Source of the DNA: Methanomassiliicoccaceae archaeon
Lineage (GTDB): Archaea > Thermoplasmatota > Thermoplasmata > Methanomassiliicoccales > Methanomethylophilaceae
NCBI GenBank assembly: GCA_009778275.1
Contig: WRKC01000065.1
Span: forward strand, 1 to 7,952
Direction of reading: 5' to 3'
DNA: 7,952 nucleotides
Below, piece by piece: positions 6,232 through 7,952 of this stretch. The notes under the pieces were generated by a model that was not told the origin of the DNA, searched no databases, and saw nothing but the letters and a program-made list of their open reading frames with translations. A program made the position numbers and the translations under genes. Numbering within the stretch: the first letter of the stretch is position 1; each line of letters begins with the position of its first letter.

Positions 6232-7551
6232 ATGTTAATACAATTCAGAGTGGAGAACTTCTTGTCATTCAACGAGGTACAAAGTCTTTCACTAATCAGG
6301 GGGCACAGTAGGAACCTGAAAGAGCATACCTATGAAGCAGGAAACAAAAGCATACTAAAGACGGCCGCGATATTCGGTTCTAATGCTTCCGGAAAGACAA
6401 ATCTGATAAAAGCGATCTACAGGTCTCTTACATATGTCACTGAAGGAATTCCCATACCGCCCAACGAATATTGCAGGATTAACAGATCCAATAAAGATAG
6501 GCCTACTTCCTTTGAGTATGAGATGGAGATCAATGAAAAGACATTCGTTTATGGGTTCGAGGTAATCCTATCTACCTCAAAAATCAAACGAGAATGGCTT
6601 TATCAGCTGGAAAATGAGAAGAAAAAAATTCTTTTCGAAAGGGCCGAGACCATTGTTACCGATATTGAGAAGGGCGAGGAGGGCCAGATAAGATTCAATG
6701 TGTACGCAGAAGATTCAATTAATATGCCGCAGAGGCTGTTTTTGACAGACATAGGAAGGCGGCATTTCGGAGAAAACAGTATATTTAGAATCTTCGGAAA
6801 GGTGCTTACATGGATGATCACCAACATCAGAATAATACCCGCCGGCGAGCCGACAAGGTTTGTTTTCAGCAAAGAACAAACAACATTATGCAGCAAAGTT
6901 CTCTCATCGTATGGAACGGGTGTTACCGAGGTTTGTTCGGAAAAGTTGGAGGGGGGGTTCAACCCATTCCCTCCAAATTTCATCGATAGAGTGTTAGATG
7001 ATTATCGGAAAAAGAATAAAAAGAATCCCACTCCGGGGGAACCAATAACTGTACTTCGTAACCCAGATAACTTAGAGCCTTTGATCATATCGGTTGACGA
7101 ATCTGGCAATCCGATAGTGAAAAAGCTTGTGTTCAGGCATGGTGAGGAGTCCTTCGAATACACTGAAGAATCAGAGGGTACAAACCGCCTGATGGATCTC
7201 CTTCCCATATTAAGCAAGGACAGCGGAGACGAGGCGATATATATCATAGATGAGTTGGACAGGAGTATGCATGCTCATCTGACAGAGAGGTTTGTGCAGG
7301 ATTTTGAAAAACTCTGCGAACGATCCAAGAGGCAACTGATATTCACAACGCACGAGTTTCGCTTATTGGATCTGAACCTTCTACGCAGAGATGAGATCTG
7401 GTTCGCTGAGAAAGAGGAAGACGGCAGCACCGCATTATTCTCTCTTGAAGAGTTCAATGAAAGGGGGGACAGGCGCGTGGAAAAAGCGTATTTGGAAGGA
7501 AGATATGGGGCCATACCTAACTTCAAATCGCTATTCCCGGCACTGGAATAA
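6232..7551 (+). CDS. ABC-type AAA ATPase, RloA/AbiLi-like (putative phage defence)
   Basis: This 439-residue protein opens with MLIQFRVENFLSFNE, the signature start of SMC/RecF-like AAA_15/AAA_21 ATPases found in many anti-phage systems. Walker A is GSNASGKT (49-56). An ABC-like signature SEGTNRL lies at 314-320, Walker B AIYIIDELD at 335-343 with Asp340 and Glu341, and the H-loop FTTHE with His374 at 371-375. The roughly 240 residues between Walker A and the signature form an insertion without a zinc hook or long coiled coil. There is no C-terminal TOPRIM, which separates it from OLD nucleases. AGGTGA (6223-6228) serves the ATG. The gene ends 1 bp before an RloB-like gene, the pairing seen in RloA/RloB and AbiL systems, where the ATPase probably senses or gates and the partner is the effector. 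A run of seven G (6951-6957) lies within the gene. Confidence 0.85.
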   Translation: MLIQFRVENFLSFNEVQSLSLIRGHSRNLKEHTYEAGNKSILKTAAIFGSNASGKTNLIKAIYRSLTYVTEGIPIPPNEYCRINRSNKDRPTSFEYEMEINEKTFVYGFEVILSTSKIKREWLYQLENEKKKILFERAETIVTDIEKGEEGQIRFNVYAEDSINMPQRLFLTDIGRRHFGENSIFRIFGKVLTWMITNIRIIPAGEPTRFVFSKEQTTLCSKVLSSYGTGVTEVCSEKLEGGFNPFPPNFIDRVLDDYRKKNKKNPTPGEPITVLRNPDNLEPLIISVDESGNPIVKKLVFRHGEESFEYTEESEGTNRLMDLLPILSKDSGDEAIYIIDELDRSMHAHLTERFVQDFEKLCERSKRQLIFTTHEFRLLDLNLLRRDEIWFAEKEEDGSTALFSLEEFNERGDRRVEKAYLEGRYGAIPNFKSLFPALE

Positions 7552-7552
7552 G

Positions 7553-7952
7553 ATGAGACCGACTGAAACAGAGACAATATCGCGTACTCGGGGAAAAAGG
7601 AAATTCAAAAAGAAACTCATAATAGCCAGCGAAGGCTTTAGGACAGAGCAGAATTACTTTTGCGCGATCAAAGATGAATGGAGCGGTCTAAAATTCAACA
7701 CGATTGTGGAACCTCTCGTACTGAATCGTTTCTATGCTGATGCTGGTAAGAGCAATCCACTGAAATTGGCAGAAATACTCACAGACTACATGACCTTTAT
7801 CAAAACAGGCGATTGTTCGGTTAATCTATTCATTGGGCGTTTGATTGAATCTATGATAGACTCGGATGTTATTCAGGAAAAAGATATGCCACAAATACGC
7901 AATGAAATCAGTTCTCTTATCTGCGAGAAAGGGCTCGTATCAGACGAAAAAA
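7553..7952 (+). CDS. rloB: RloB-like (AbiLii-like) protein, 5' part only
   Basis: The ATG at 7553 comes 1 bp after the upstream stop, with no clear Shine-Dalgarno of its own, so translation is likely coupled. The frame is open to the window end, giving 133 residues of an incomplete protein. After a basic N-terminus (RTRGKRKFKKK) comes KLIIASEGFRTEQNYF (21-36), matching the RloB-family hallmark of a beta strand followed by EGxxTExxYF (Glu27, Thr31, Glu32, Tyr35). GKSNPLKLAE (65-74) fits the second conserved segment. The EG motif after a hydrophobic strand recalls TOPRIM-like folds, but that is only an analogy. Later acidic motifs would lie beyond the window; a DSD at 103-105 is visible, but I cannot tell if it is catalytic. 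Within the pair it is the likely effector. The family call rests mostly on residues 21-36 and the gene pairing. Confidence 0.7.
   Translation, partial: MRPTETETISRTRGKRKFKKKLIIASEGFRTEQNYFCAIKDEWSGLKFNTIVEPLVLNRFYADAGKSNPLKLAEILTDYMTFIKTGDCSVNLFIGRLIESMIDSDVIQEKDMPQIRNEISSLICEKGLVSDEK

Noticed and set aside
6232..7551. OLD-family nuclease or Gabija GajA
   Set aside because: Those carry a C-terminal TOPRIM domain; this protein ends about 65 residues after the H-loop.
1..7952. CRISPR array, tRNA or rRNA genes
   Set aside because: No regularly spaced repeats of CRISPR length, no cloverleaf with a T-arm consensus and no rRNA-like stretch were seen. The only repeated elements are the pairs reported.

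Overview
The window looks like chromosomal DNA from a methanogen-type euryarchaeon. The evidence is a three-gene 2-oxoacid:ferredoxin oxidoreductase operon laid out like the methanogen ketoisovalerate oxidoreductase (VorC, VorB and a fused VorA), GGAGG- and GGTGA-type ribosome binding sites, TATA-like promoters (one placed for a leaderless mRNA), and frequent AGA/AGG and ATA codons. None of the visible stop codons is TAG. That would suit a pyrrolysine-using lineage such as Methanomassiliicoccales, but eight genes are too few to prove it and the assignment is tentative.

Layout, left to right. (1) 1-789, plus strand: the C-terminal end of a small membrane protein, then a YkgJ-type CxxCxxCC metal-binding protein, ending in a T-run. 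(2) 849-1712, minus strand: an alpha/beta hydrolase with an intact Ser-Asp-His triad. (3) 1852-3066, minus strand: a DUF4143-type AAA+ ATPase with a control region holding two near-identical dyad elements 42 bp apart. (4) 3368-6057, plus strand: vorC-vorB-vorA, tightly packed, probably one transcription unit. (5) 6058-6231: an AT-rich spacer with a 16-bp inverted repeat (15/16) around a 60-bp loop. (6) 6232-7952, plus strand: an ABC-type AAA ATPase and, 1 bp later, an RloB-like protein cut off by the window end. This pair resembles RloA/RloB and AbiL-type phage-defence modules.

The vor genes form the metabolic core. The enzyme would oxidise branched-chain 2-oxoacids to acyl-CoA and CO2 with reduction of ferredoxin, or run in reverse for branched-chain amino acid synthesis. 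The flanking ATPase genes look more AT-rich and have the character of accessory genes. The best candidates for new biology are the RloAB-like pair with its inverted-repeat leader, and the paired operator-like elements in front of the DUF4143 ATPase. Everything here was read by eye; no homology search was run.
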